This document shows positions 54,112-62,670 of a stretch of 64,000 nucleotides of DNA, piece by piece. The stretch lies in the NCBI RefSeq assembly GCF_900110865.1, contig NZ_FOFD01000005.1:186001-250000 (forward strand), given 5' to 3'. The position numbers and the translations under genes were made by a program. The notes beneath the pieces are model-generated. The model did not search any database, was not told the origin of the DNA, and saw only the letters and a program-made list of their open reading frames with translations. This DNA comes from Natrinema salaciae. Lineage in GTDB: Archaea > Halobacteriota > Halobacteria > Halobacteriales > Natrialbaceae. Position 1 is the stretch's first letter. Each line of letters begins with the position of its first letter.

Positions 54112-55028
54112 TCTGCCACCTCCTGTTCGTCGTTCGTATACCGGACGAACAGATCCTCGAGCGAGGACTCGACGACTGTGAAGTCCTGGATCGGAACGAC
54201 GTCGGCATCGATCGCGTGTAGTACGGCGAACTTCGAGACGCCATCGACGGTGACGCGAAGCCGACCCTCGGTGATCGAGGCGCTCCCGACACCGTCGAGT
54301 TCCAGTACCCGATCGACAATTTCGTCGGTGAGCTCGGTGGTGTAGACGTACAGCGTTTCGCCCGTTTCCGTGGCGTCGCGGAGCCCGTCGATCGTATCGA
54401 CGGCGACGAGCCGTCCCTGGTCGATGATCGCAACGCGATCACAGACCGCCTCGACCTGTTCCATGACGTGACTGGAGAAAAACACCGTCGTCCCACGCTC
54501 GTTCTCCGCTCGAATAATCTCGCGCATTTCGCGGGCCCCGTTGGGATCCAGTCCGGTCGAGGGCTCGTCGAGGACGAGGAGATCGGGATCGCCGATCAGT
54601 GCCATCGCGAGGACGAGCCGCTGACGCATCCCCTTCGAGTACCCACCCGCCTTCCGATCCGCGGCATCGGCGATCCGAACCCGCTCGAGGAGTGCCATCG
54701 GATCTTCGTCTACAGCTTTCATCTCCAGAGCGAACTCGAGGTGTTGGCGACCGGTGAGCCGATCGTACACGTGGTAGCCGTCCGGGAGGACACCCGTTCG
54801 TCGCCGGACCGTCTCCCCTTCCGTCTGTGCATCGTGGCCGAGAACGGTTACGATCCCCTCGGTCGGTCGGATAAAGTCCAGGAGGATATCGATCGTCGTC
54901 GACTTCCCCGCGCCGTTCGGGCCGAGAAACCCGAAGATTTCGCCTTCTTCGACTCGGAGCTCGAGATCGTCGACCGCGACGACGTCGCCGAATCGTTTCG
55001 TCAGCCCGTCAATTTCAATTGCAGCCAT
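54108..55028 (-). CDS. ABC transporter ATP-binding protein
   Basis: This 306-residue CcmA-type ATPase has Walker A GPNGAGKST (about residue 37), signature YSKGMRQRL (about 133), Walker B LVLDEPSTGLD (about 152) and the H-loop SSHVMEQV (about 185). The C-terminal 80 residues form a partner-interaction extension. It would power the ABC-2 permease at 53248-54111. The winged-helix gene at 55232-56143 lies upstream on the same strand and may control the pair. Confidence 0.92.
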   Translation of the reverse strand: MAAIEIDGLTKRFGDVVAVDDLELRVEEGEIFGFLGPNGAGKSTTIDILLDFIRPTEGIVTVLGHDAQTEGETVRRRTGVLPDGYHVYDRLTGRQHLEFALEMKAVDEDPMALLERVRIADAADRKAGGYSKGMRQRLVLAMALIGDPDLLVLDEPSTGLDPNGAREMREIIRAENERGTTVFFSSHVMEQVEAVCDRVAIIDQGRLVAVDTIDGLRDATETGETLYVYTTELTDEIVDRVLELDGVGSASITEGRLRVTVDGVSKFAVLHAIDADVVPIQDFTVVESSLEDLFVRYTNDEQEVAE

Positions 55029-55231
55029 CGTCCCCTCTCATACGACCGTTGTTTCCGTCCGTAGTTATACTGTCAACTGTCACGTAGATCCATAGCTATC
55101 GTCGTCGCATAAGTATTGTTGTTTCTTTTACATTTTGACAGCGGGTTTACTCAAAGATATTTGAGACGCGTTGCCGCGTTCTCACGGCACGTGAGTGCAA
55201 CGAGAGTATCGCGTAGAACGGGAGCGAGCAG

Positions 55232-56143
55232 CTACTCAGTGGCTCCATCGTCAGCGGACTGTTCGAGTGTGACCGTCGCTGTATCGTCCATGCTGAGACG
55301 AAGCGGCTCGTCGCCCAGCGTCACGTCGAACGTCGCAGCGAACGGATCGTCAGCGATGATATCAGTCGCGATCACATCCGTTGTAATATACTCGAAAAAT
55401 TCCCACAGTGGAACGTCCAGTAGCGAAATGTCGTGCTCCCAGAACGAGTAGAGCACTGTCGGGTGGAACGCGACCGGCACTTCGACCGGCAAGCTGATTC
55501 TGTGTCGGCATTCACGACACGAACTGACGTGGAGATGAACCGTTTTCCCGGTATGTTCGTACACGTCGACACCCGTCTCCACCGGGCCGAAACACTCGGG
55601 GCAAACGTCCCCTCGTAGCTGAACGTACATACTCCAGATGCGGTAGCCGAAGCTCTCGATGATCTCCGACGATGTCCGGCCACGCGTTTGACTCTGCGGG
55701 AAGAAGTCGGTAACGAGGATCGCGTCGCACGAGGTGCAGCGAACGCGGAACTGTTCGGCGTCGAGCGTCGCTAACAGTGACGATCCGTCACAGAACAGAC
55801 AGACACCGGATACCGACGTGTCTTCGAACGTCGACGTACTCTCGTACACCTCGGAGAGGACCGTCCGAACGATTTTGTGACCGCTATACGTCAGTCGGTA
55901 GCCGTCGGGAGTCTCACTGACGAACTGGTCGACGAGCCGGTCGAGGTGATACGAAAATTGGGACGAGCTCCCGACATCGACTGCGTTGTACAGTTCGGTA
56001 AAGGACATCGTATACCACGACTCTTGATGTTCTCGATCCGCGTTGTCCAATGCCAGTAATATTTGCAACCGATGGGCGTTTCCGAGCGAGCTGATCGCGT
56101 CGACCACGTTCTGATCGATCTGAGCGTTTTGGTCCACTCCCAT
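55232..56143 (-). CDS. Winged-helix regulator with zinc-ribbon-like C-terminal part
   Basis: This is a 303-residue protein with an ArsR-like winged helix at about residues 10-95 (SLGNAHRLQILLALD, GSSSQFSYHLDRLVDQFV) of the type seen in haloarchaeal regulators (DUF7351/7347-like). It is followed by Cys pairs (SGVCLFCDG at about 113, CTSCDAI at about 135, CPECFG at about 178, CRECRHRI at about 207) that could form two zinc ribbons. It lies upstream of the ABC-2 transporter genes on the same strand. It probably senses an effector that the exporter handles; that is inference. Confidence 0.8.
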   Translation of the reverse strand: MGVDQNAQIDQNVVDAISSLGNAHRLQILLALDNADREHQESWYTMSFTELYNAVDVGSSSQFSYHLDRLVDQFVSETPDGYRLTYSGHKIVRTVLSEVYESTSTFEDTSVSGVCLFCDGSSLLATLDAEQFRVRCTSCDAILVTDFFPQSQTRGRTSSEIIESFGYRIWSMYVQLRGDVCPECFGPVETGVDVYEHTGKTVHLHVSSCRECRHRISLPVEVPVAFHPTVLYSFWEHDISLLDVPLWEFFEYITTDVIATDIIADDPFAATFDVTLGDEPLRLSMDDTATVTLEQSADDGATE

Positions 56144-56152
56144 GTTCAGTCA

Positions 56153-56344
56153 CTACCGGTCTCTTCTCTCTCGGCCGAGATAAGGGCGCTTGTCGACATC
56201 CTCCTCTATATCGGGAGTCGTGGACTTCGTCTCGTGAGCATCGACTAGCAGACGGTGAATCCCGTCTACCGTTTTGATGCGAAACACATCGGTGTCTGCA
56301 TCCGGGGACGGATCGATGCGGACTGTTATCTCTTGGTTCGTCAT
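56153..56344 (-). CDS. Hypothetical small acidic protein
   Basis: This is a 63-residue protein (MTNQEITVRIDPSPDADTDV...) rich in Asp and Glu, preceding the winged-helix gene on the same strand with a 9-bp gap. Its composition fits a real haloarchaeal protein, but no domain is seen. The frame is open to 56398; the ATG at 56344 is the likely start. Moderate doubt remains. Confidence 0.4.
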   Translation of the reverse strand: MTNQEITVRIDPSPDADTDVFRIKTVDGIHRLLVDAHETKSTTPDIEEDVDKRPYLGRERRDR

Positions 56345-56605
56345 TCCAGACGCTGTTTGATTTTGTGCAAGGAGGGACAGATGCCGTGCTTTGCTCAACC
56401 GGGTTCCGTATCAAATGGGGACCGCTCTCGAGAACGGAATCGTGATGACGACGTCGAAGTATGTGTAACAGACGTCTGTAACAGATAGATCTGGGTATCG
56501 TCTTTCGCCTCGACTTCTTTCTATACCCGGTCGCGACGTTTCTCGCTCCGGTTCGTACGGTCCTCGCTCCTTCGGGCGGGGAGGATGTCGAGACTGTCGC
56601 CCGGT

Positions 56606-57442
56606 TCAGTCGTTGAGGAATTGCTGCGTGAGCGCACCGACTTCTGATCGGAACGTCTTCGTGTCGACCGATGTGTCGCCGTGATAGAGCCGTTTGTGTT
56701 CTTCGCGAACGATATCCTCGAGGACGCGCTCGTAAAGCGTTTCGAACGTGACGGGACGCTCCTGATCCTCGAGCTTGCTCGCGAGTTTTTCGAACCGACG
56801 CTCCGTCGCATATCTCTCGGCTAATTCACTCGCGGAGGCGTCGACTGGAATCGTCTCGTCGACCTCGCGAAACGAGGGATGGAGCAGCTTCGCCCGCTGG
56901 CTGCGTTTGTTTCGGACGACGACTCCCTCGGCAGGGCCGTCGTACCATACGGATTGGGGGATCGAATACGAATCCGGGTCGAAATCTCGAGCGCGGCGTT
57001 CCCGTTCGAAGACGTTCACCGACTGGAGACCGATCCGATCGAATATCCGCTCGACGGTATCGACCGGGTAGAAACTGTCTTTCTGGGCGGACCAGACGTC
57101 GAATCCGAGAACCGATGGCGTCCGCTCCCAGTCGTAGTCGATTGCGTGCTGGTGCATCGCCTCGCCGAAGAAAACGAGGGTCTCGACATCGTCGACGGCA
57201 TCCCGGAGCGCCGCTCGGTCGAGGTTCGATCTCACGTGGCGAACAGCGTGTTGATACGGCTCGGGAACGGTTTCCGGGTCATCGTAGACACGATTCCGAT
57301 CGCCGAATCGTATCAGTCCCGACTCCCGGAGTTGGAAGCGAAAGTTCGCTCCGTCGACCTTCTCGAGGAGCCACAGGTGTCCCTTCTCGAAAAGACCGTC
57401 GGGAGCGTCCGCGACGCGAGGAATCGATGGAAACGTCTTCAT
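56606..57442 (-). CDS. RNA ligase-family protein (Rnl2-like nucleotidyltransferase)
   Basis: This 278-residue protein has the covalent nucleotidyl-transferase motifs in order: motif I EKVDGANF (K-x-D-G, catalytic Lys) at about residue 28, motif Ia RFGDRNRV at about 45, motif III VFFGEA at about 90, motif IV EGVVVRNK at about 173 and motif V RAKLLHP at about 182. This is the order of T4 RNA ligase 2 and related repair ligases; a C-terminal helical domain follows. It may repair or seal RNA. The ATG at 57442 is well placed. It has no functional neighbour in the island. Confidence 0.85.
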   Translation of the reverse strand: MKTFPSIPRVADAPDGLFEKGHLWLLEKVDGANFRFQLRESGLIRFGDRNRVYDDPETVPEPYQHAVRHVRSNLDRAALRDAVDDVETLVFFGEAMHQHAIDYDWERTPSVLGFDVWSAQKDSFYPVDTVERIFDRIGLQSVNVFERERRARDFDPDSYSIPQSVWYDGPAEGVVVRNKRSQRAKLLHPSFREVDETIPVDASASELAERYATERRFEKLASKLEDQERPVTFETLYERVLEDIVREEHKRLYHGDTSVDTKTFRSEVGALTQQFLND

Positions 57443-57813
57443 TTACTATTAGTCACTGCCTCCTCACACTTAGTCTCGAGTTCGTCCTGTGGGTGTGAGT
57501 CGTCGTCGACGACCAGCGGGTTGCGGATGTCGTCGGTTCGTCTGCCGTCGGGGTGATGGCTTCCGCAGGGCCAGCGAGACACTCGTAGAGACGCTCTTCG
57601 ACCGATGGCCCTCCGCGGCAAGGGTAGCGGATTTGGCCGCACTCGCGATAGTTGTACCGTGATACTCCGCGAGTTCAGATCCGTCGTGATAGTCCGACGG
57701 TTTCTCTCAACGAATTTTATCACCTATTGGGTCTCGTTATATATTATATCTATTTATTTTCAAGTTATGTATGGTCAGTTAACTTTATTTACTATTGCCA
57801 TGTGGGAACGAAT
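57443..57813. other. Intergenic region before the amidohydrolase operon
   Basis: About 370 bp lies between the RNA ligase start (minus) and the amidohydrolase start (plus), a divergent promoter region. Its distal part (57690-57800) is strongly AT-rich, with the TATA element at 57784-57789. No gene is seen. Confidence 0.5.
57784..57789 (+). promoter_or_regulatory. TATA element for the amidohydrolase operon
   Basis: TTTATT lies about 27 nt before the ATG at 57814, supporting this start over the longer open frame that begins at 57652. Confidence 0.5.
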
Positions 57814-58926
57814 ATGGAGGAACAAAAACAGGCAGTCTCCTCAGTCGATGACTTCACAGTCATAGATACTGATCTCCATCTGACGGAACAGCAGGAAGAC
57901 ATCCTACCATACCTCGAAGAACCGTTCAACAAGGTTCTCAACGTCAACAATCAGGAAAAACGAGGACAAGTAGAGGGCGGATATCTGAGCCAGTTGTACC
58001 CTTCCGCAGGCCACCTCACTCCAACTGATACCGGTCGAGCCGAGACTGACGACGTTCGGAGTCCCGAAGACGTTGAGCGCGCGATGGAACTACTCAGTCT
58101 TGATGACGCCATCCTCACGCCTGGCCTGAATCTCCGCCTCGGGTTGGTCCACCACGACGAACTCGCAGCAGGATTCATGACCGCATACAATAATTGGATC
58201 ATGGATACGATTCTCGATGAAGGGTACCACGGTTCGATGGTTGTCACACCACAGAAGCCCGAAAAATCAGCCGAGGAAATTGATCGACTGACTAGTGAAT
58301 CCCAAATAAAGGCGGTTATGATTCCTGGCGGTGGTGTCCACCCTCCGCTAGGCCGCGAGAAATATTTCCCTATTTACGAAGCCGCCGAGGACGCCGGGCT
58401 CCCAGTGATGATTCATAATGCTGCGACTGGCATCGTTGGTAACTACCCTATCCAGTGGCGCGGCACGAAACGCTATATCGAGGTCCATGTTCCTTACCAC
58501 TCTGCCGAACAGATGTGGCACCTATCAACTATGCTCACGAACGGCGTCCCGGTCCGCTTCCCTGACCTTGATTTCGTCATTCAGGAGTCCGGAATTGGAT
58601 GGATTCCGTACTTCATGCGGCGGTACGACAACGAGTACGGCAAAAAGCAGAACGACGCGCCCTTGCTGGAAAAGCGCCCAAGCGACTACATTCGCGACCA
58701 GTTTTTCTTCACCAGCCAACCGACTGAAGGGATCGATGATCCTGAATACCTTTGTCACACTATTCGGATGTTCAGCGGTGCCGAGAACCTCATGTTCTCA
58801 ACCGACTATCCCCACTACGACTTTGACTACACCGATGCACTGCTGAGTTCACTCCGCACCGAGTTCAACGCCGATGAGATACAGAATATCTACGGCCAGA
58901 CTGCTGCAAACGTATTCGATCTATGA
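57814..58926 (+). CDS. Amidohydrolase-2-family protein (ACMSD/resorcylate-decarboxylase-like)
   Basis: This 370-residue TIM-barrel metallo-enzyme starts with VIDTDLHLTEQQ (metal-binding D-x-D-x-H region), has MIHNAATG at about residue 200 (metal His) and NLMFSTDYPHYDFDYTDALL at about 325 (metal Asp). Relatives decarboxylate or hydrolyse small aromatic or heterocyclic acids. It overlaps the Rieske gene by 4 bp, so is the first gene of an operon. Codon use here is AT-richer than upstream, suggesting transfer. Confidence 0.85.
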   Translation: MEEQKQAVSSVDDFTVIDTDLHLTEQQEDILPYLEEPFNKVLNVNNQEKRGQVEGGYLSQLYPSAGHLTPTDTGRAETDDVRSPEDVERAMELLSLDDAILTPGLNLRLGLVHHDELAAGFMTAYNNWIMDTILDEGYHGSMVVTPQKPEKSAEEIDRLTSESQIKAVMIPGGGVHPPLGREKYFPIYEAAEDAGLPVMIHNAATGIVGNYPIQWRGTKRYIEVHVPYHSAEQMWHLSTMLTNGVPVRFPDLDFVIQESGIGWIPYFMRRYDNEYGKKQNDAPLLEKRPSDYIRDQFFFTSQPTEGIDDPEYLCHTIRMFSGAENLMFSTDYPHYDFDYTDALLSSLRTEFNADEIQNIYGQTAANVFDL

Positions 58927-59285
58927 GCGAAAAACAAAAACACTTTGTGACAACCGCAGACGAGCTCGACGATGGCGAACACGTTATCGTGGACATCAAG
59001 GAGCGCGAGATAGCGGTATTCAACCTTGACGGAGACTATTACGGTCTCCTCAATTACTGTACCCATCAAGGAGGTCCTGCCTGCGAGGGTCGACTAACCG
59101 GCGAACTCACTGAAGATGAAGATGGGGAACTCAGCTACGAGCGTGATGGCGAATTCGTCTGCTGCCCCTGGCACGGCTGGGAGTTCGATATCAAGTCAGG
59201 CCACAACCTCGCGCGATCCAATGAGTATCGAGTCCCCACCTACGAGGTCGTTGAGGAGGGCGGTGACCTCTACGTAACCCTCTAA
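58923..59285 (+). CDS. Rieske [2Fe-2S] ferredoxin-like protein
   Basis: This is a 120-residue Rieske protein with the two cluster-binding boxes C-x-H (NYCTHQGGPACEG at about residue 40) and C-x-x-H (CCPWHGWEFD at about 80), typical of ring-hydroxylating dioxygenase ferredoxins. It may pass electrons to a partner oxygenase, or the amidohydrolase upstream may use its product. It overlaps the amidohydrolase gene, so the two probably act together. No oxygenase large subunit is seen in the window. Confidence 0.9.
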   Translation: MSEKQKHFVTTADELDDGEHVIVDIKEREIAVFNLDGDYYGLLNYCTHQGGPACEGRLTGELTEDEDGELSYERDGEFVCCPWHGWEFDIKSGHNLARSNEYRVPTYEVVEEGGDLYVTL

Positions 59286-59292
59286 TCGTAGA

Positions 59293-59688
59293 ATGGCACG
59301 GGACACATCCATCGCCGTTGCGGCTATTGCAGACCGAGATCCCGGAGAAGATGACGACCCCTACGATGACGTTGAGATAGCATCTCTTCCTGATTGGTGG
59401 GCGGACGCAGTTCAGGAGTTTGAGTCTTACAACCTTCGGGCGTACCGACCGCCACGGTTCGCTGATGGAACGCTCAAGCACGCCGTCGTCAAGAAACTAG
59501 AGACGAAGCTCGGAGTTTCCATCCGGTTCGTCGGCCGAGACGTCTCGTATCGGGACGACTGGGAAGTCCAAATCGACGGCGAAAAGATGATCGACATTGG
59601 CCGACACCGGAATCCAGATGGCTACACCGTATTCGAAATTGGAGCTGACGAGTTCGTCGACAAAGTTACGGAGGCACTTGAAGAGTAA
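59293..59688 (+). CDS. Hypothetical conserved protein in the amidohydrolase operon
   Basis: This 131-residue soluble acidic protein (MARDTSIAVAAIADRDPGEDDD..., ending VFEIGADEFVDKVTEALEE) lies 7 bp after the Rieske gene and its stop overlaps the GNAT start (TAATG). No domain or cofactor motif is seen. Its strict spacing suggests a part in the same pathway. Confidence 0.65.
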   Translation: MARDTSIAVAAIADRDPGEDDDPYDDVEIASLPDWWADAVQEFESYNLRAYRPPRFADGTLKHAVVKKLETKLGVSIRFVGRDVSYRDDWEVQIDGEKMIDIGRHRNPDGYTVFEIGADEFVDKVTEALEE

Positions 59689-60275
59689 TGTCTGATGATA
59701 TCCCAGGCTCTACGTTTATTGAGGGTGAGAGAGTCCGATTAAAGACCGTGGAGGAGGGTGATTTCGACTTTTTGCGGAACAATATCAACGACGCTCGGAT
59801 TCGACGGGCGATGCTCGGTGCCGGCCCAACCAACACTAGGCAGTTACGTAACAACCACACAGAGGAACGTGATTACCAGTTTGTTATTGCCACCGCGGAC
59901 TCCCGCGTCGGATACATCTCTATCCATGACGTGAGTTACACGCACGGCACGGCAGCTATCAGTTACTGGGTTGCCCCTGAGAAGCAGGGGCAGGGCCACG
60001 CAACCGAAGCTATCCAGCTACTCGTTCAGTACGCGTTCGACCAGTTACGACTGCACAAGCTTCGGGCCGATGTGCGAGAATTCAATAATCCCTCGCGTCG
60101 CGTCCTCGAGAAAATCGGGTTCAAGCACGAGGGCGTACTCCGGGAAAGTCGATACGTGGACGGTGAGTATTGGCACCGCCACCGATATGGCGTCCTAAGA
60201 CACGAGTGGGATGCCACAACGGTGGAGTGCCAAGAAGTTTCGACTACCGGGGAGTGGGGAGATTCACCTGATTAA
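59688..60275 (+). CDS. GNAT N-acetyltransferase (RimJ/RimL-like)
   Basis: This is a 195-residue GNAT-fold protein. Its motif A segment ISYWVAPEKQGQGHATEAIQLLV at about residue 95 carries the Q/R-x-x-G-x-G/A acetyl-CoA loop. A C-terminal EFNNPSRRVLEKIGFKHEGVLRE segment is typical of RimJ-type enzymes. It acetylates an amine of unknown nature. It is the last gene of the amidohydrolase operon and ends 12 bp inside the convergent methyltransferase gene. Confidence 0.88.
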   Translation: MSDDIPGSTFIEGERVRLKTVEEGDFDFLRNNINDARIRRAMLGAGPTNTRQLRNNHTEERDYQFVIATADSRVGYISIHDVSYTHGTAAISYWVAPEKQGQGHATEAIQLLVQYAFDQLRLHKLRADVREFNNPSRRVLEKIGFKHEGVLRESRYVDGEYWHRHRYGVLRHEWDATTVECQEVSTTGEWGDSPD

Positions 60276-61010
60276 CCCAGCACCCAACTTATCATTCTGA
60301 ACGATACCGCCGTCGCGCTGGAGTGACTTCTTCGCGTTAGTGAGTTTGGAGACGTTTCGGAGGTTGTCCTCGGCGAAGTTCGCGAACGCATCGTTGTACT
60401 CGACGTTGTCCGCAAGGAGTATCGCGTTTGACTCCATTCCTTTGGCGGCAGCATCAAACTCGAACGCCATGTGGTCAGCATCGTGGTTGGAGTCATGGAG
60501 GAATAGATCTATTGCGGTCTCAGCTGCGACTTCAGGTAGAATTTCACGGGTGTCGCCAATTCGAAGGTCCCAGTACGGCTGTAAGTCATCGGGCACCATC
60601 CAGCCTGGAGTAGAATCTTCGATGTCGCTCGGCAGAATTTCGAGGTCCTTAATGTCGATAGAGATCAGTGATCCCCCTCCGTTCACGTCAAGTGCTCGGA
60701 GTAAATACGCTGAGCTCAGTCCGTCGAAGACGCCAGTTTCAACCACAGTATCAGGCGCTTGGTGACGGACGAGAACGTAGAGCACGTCCCGCCAGTTCGG
60801 TCCGAGATCGTCGGGTCTGACGCTAGTCACAGCTAATCCAGACTCAATAACGTCATGGAACGTCTCGTCGTCTCGAATCTCTCTATACAGCTTTCGAACA
60901 CGGTCGGGATCTACATCGAGCAACGACGTAACGAACTTGACGCACTCCTCTTCGTCTATCTCGCGCTCGAAATTATAGAAACAGTCCGAGTATGGACTAT
61001 CGTTATCCAT
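60264..61010 (-). CDS. Class I SAM-dependent methyltransferase-like protein
   Basis: This is a 248-residue Rossmann-type protein with a VVETGVFDGLSSAYLLRAL motif I at about residue 95 (the E-x-G loop) and ISIDIKDLEI at about 120 as the ribose-binding strand. The fold resembles methyltransferase family 24 or cephalosporin-hydroxylase-like proteins. The substrate is unknown. It is convergent with the GNAT gene (12-bp overlap) and follows the enolase-superfamily gene on the same strand. Codon use is AT-richer than in the main island. Confidence 0.8.
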   Translation of the reverse strand: MDNDSPYSDCFYNFEREIDEEECVKFVTSLLDVDPDRVRKLYREIRDDETFHDVIESGLAVTSVRPDDLGPNWRDVLYVLVRHQAPDTVVETGVFDGLSSAYLLRALDVNGGGSLISIDIKDLEILPSDIEDSTPGWMVPDDLQPYWDLRIGDTREILPEVAAETAIDLFLHDSNHDADHMAFEFDAAAKGMESNAILLADNVEYNDAFANFAEDNLRNVSKLTNAKKSLQRDGGIVQNDKLGAGLIR

Positions 61011-61074
61011 ATTGTTTAATTGTTATGACGTCTGTTTAATCTTTTGATGTGAACTATTGTACATTTTCCGGGTG

Positions 61075-62196
61075 CTATCGGTCGATTCGATATTTTTCGA
61101 CGTTGGACTCATCGACGGTTATACCGAGGCCGGGCGCCTCAGGTATTGGTAGTGTCCCGTCGGATAAATCGAAGGGTTCTTCGATAATGTGCTCGTCCCA
61201 GGCGTAGTAGACACTGTCCGGTGGCAGGTTAATTGCGGGTGTAGTGGCGACGAGGTGGGCCAGTGCTGCGGACTTTATGCCAAGATCAAACGCACAGTGG
61301 TGGGACAGGGAGATTCCAGCGTCGTCGGCGATACTTGCAAGCCGCTTAGCGGCCTGCAATCCGCCCGCGGGAACCATATCGATAACGCCCGCGTCGATGG
61401 CATCTCGCTTGACGAGCTCGAGCAGATTGTGCCGGAAGTACATATCCTCGTTAGCGGCGATAGGTGTCCGGAGGCGCTCACGCAGGCGCTTGAATGACCC
61501 GAAGTTATCGATGCGCAGCGGCTGTTCGAGGTACTGGAGGTAAATTCCCTCGTCTTCGAGTGAGGCAGCGACCCTGACGGCTTCCTCGGTGGTCCAGCCC
61601 TCATTAGGGTCAAGTCGGAACTCTAGTTGGCCGTCCACCTCATCGTGCATTGCCACGATGCGTTTGACATCCTGTCGCCAGTCGCGGCCTGCTTTGGTCT
61701 TGAGTACGTCGAATCCGTGTTCGAGGGCTGTACGGGCATGTTCGCGAGACTCCGCCGGTTCAAGTACGCCGAGGCAAAACGAGACATCGACCGTCTCGCG
61801 GACCTTTCCACCGAGGAGATTGTAGAGGGGTTGTTCGAGGTACTGCCCCCACGCGTCCCACATTGCCATCTCAACGCCACCGAGGAAGGGATCAATGTCG
61901 AAGTATTGAAACGAATCGAACCGCTCGGGAAGTGACTCAACGGCTGAAACGGGCTCATCGATGAGTTTGTCTGCAATATCAGTCTCGATGATCGCCTTTG
62001 TGGAGTCAGTCGAGAGAGTTGAGCGCATTTCTCCCCATCCGGTGATATCGCTATCGGTGTCGAGTCGAATGAGGACTCGCTCCATGTCGTAGAATTCCGT
62101 GTACGTTGTCACGTAGGGTGCGATTCCGAGTGGTTCTGAGAGGGGACGTATGTCTAACCGGACTGGTATCGCTTCGATTTCTGTAATCGTGATCAT
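61075..62196 (-). CDS. Enolase-superfamily (mandelate racemase/muconate-lactonizing type) protein
   Basis: This 373-residue protein has a capping domain and barrel with K-x-K (LKTKAGRDW at about residue 160), metal ligands DPNEGW (about 195), EQPL (about 225) and ANEDMY (about 245), and a His-rich SHHCAFDLGIK at about 295 in the catalytic His position. It is not among the sugar-island dehydratases and is AT-richer, so may have a different substrate, such as an acid sugar or a dipeptide. A TTTAAG element lies about 28 nt upstream of its ATG at 62196. Confidence 0.85.
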   Translation of the reverse strand: MITITEIEAIPVRLDIRPLSEPLGIAPYVTTYTEFYDMERVLIRLDTDSDITGWGEMRSTLSTDSTKAIIETDIADKLIDEPVSAVESLPERFDSFQYFDIDPFLGGVEMAMWDAWGQYLEQPLYNLLGGKVRETVDVSFCLGVLEPAESREHARTALEHGFDVLKTKAGRDWRQDVKRIVAMHDEVDGQLEFRLDPNEGWTTEEAVRVAASLEDEGIYLQYLEQPLRIDNFGSFKRLRERLRTPIAANEDMYFRHNLLELVKRDAIDAGVIDMVPAGGLQAAKRLASIADDAGISLSHHCAFDLGIKSAALAHLVATTPAINLPPDSVYYAWDEHIIEEPFDLSDGTLPIPEAPGLGITVDESNVEKYRIDR

Positions 62197-62358
62197 ACAT
62201 CTATACTATTCTTTCTCCATTACTTAAATTTATTGATTGACACTTAAATTGTGGTATTAGCATCTATTGTCGCTTCCTTCATCGGCTGTACGCATCACAT
62301 CTCGGCTGCTTTTTCTCTCATCTTACTGCCGGTCTTGGCGATGCGACTTCTGGAGGGC

Positions 62359-62670
62359 CTATGAGATCGTTCGAAACAGTAGAACGGCCGCAACCCCACA
62401 AACGAGTGCAACAAGGACGTTCTCCGTTCGCCACATCACTAATAGCACGACAGCAGCAGCACTCCACTCCGCGGGACCAGCGCTAGTCAATTCAGGGCCA
62501 AGAATCGAGATTATAATTGCACCCGGTAACACCTCGAGTCCGGCTTCAGTCCGGTCTGAAACGTTAATACGACCCAGAAGCCAGAGCCCGCCGGCCTTTG
62601 TCACATAGGTAGCGACACTCATTCCGATGATGACGGCAACGACTAACGGATCAAGTCGAACGCTACCCAT
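62359..62670 (-). CDS. azlD: AzlD-family branched-chain amino-acid transport protein
   Basis: This is a 103-residue membrane protein of the AzlD family with three to four hydrophobic segments (VVAVIIGMSVATYVTKAGGLWLL, GLEVLPGAIIISILGPEL, ALVCGVAAVLLF). It overlaps the AzlC gene by 8 bp. AzlCD pairs are known or suspected exporters of branched-chain amino acids and related compounds. ATG at 62670 is preferred to the TTG at 62673. Confidence 0.88.
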   Translation of the reverse strand: MGSVRLDPLVVAVIIGMSVATYVTKAGGLWLLGRINVSDRTEAGLEVLPGAIIISILGPELTSAGPAEWSAAAVVLLVMWRTENVLVALVCGVAAVLLFRTIS

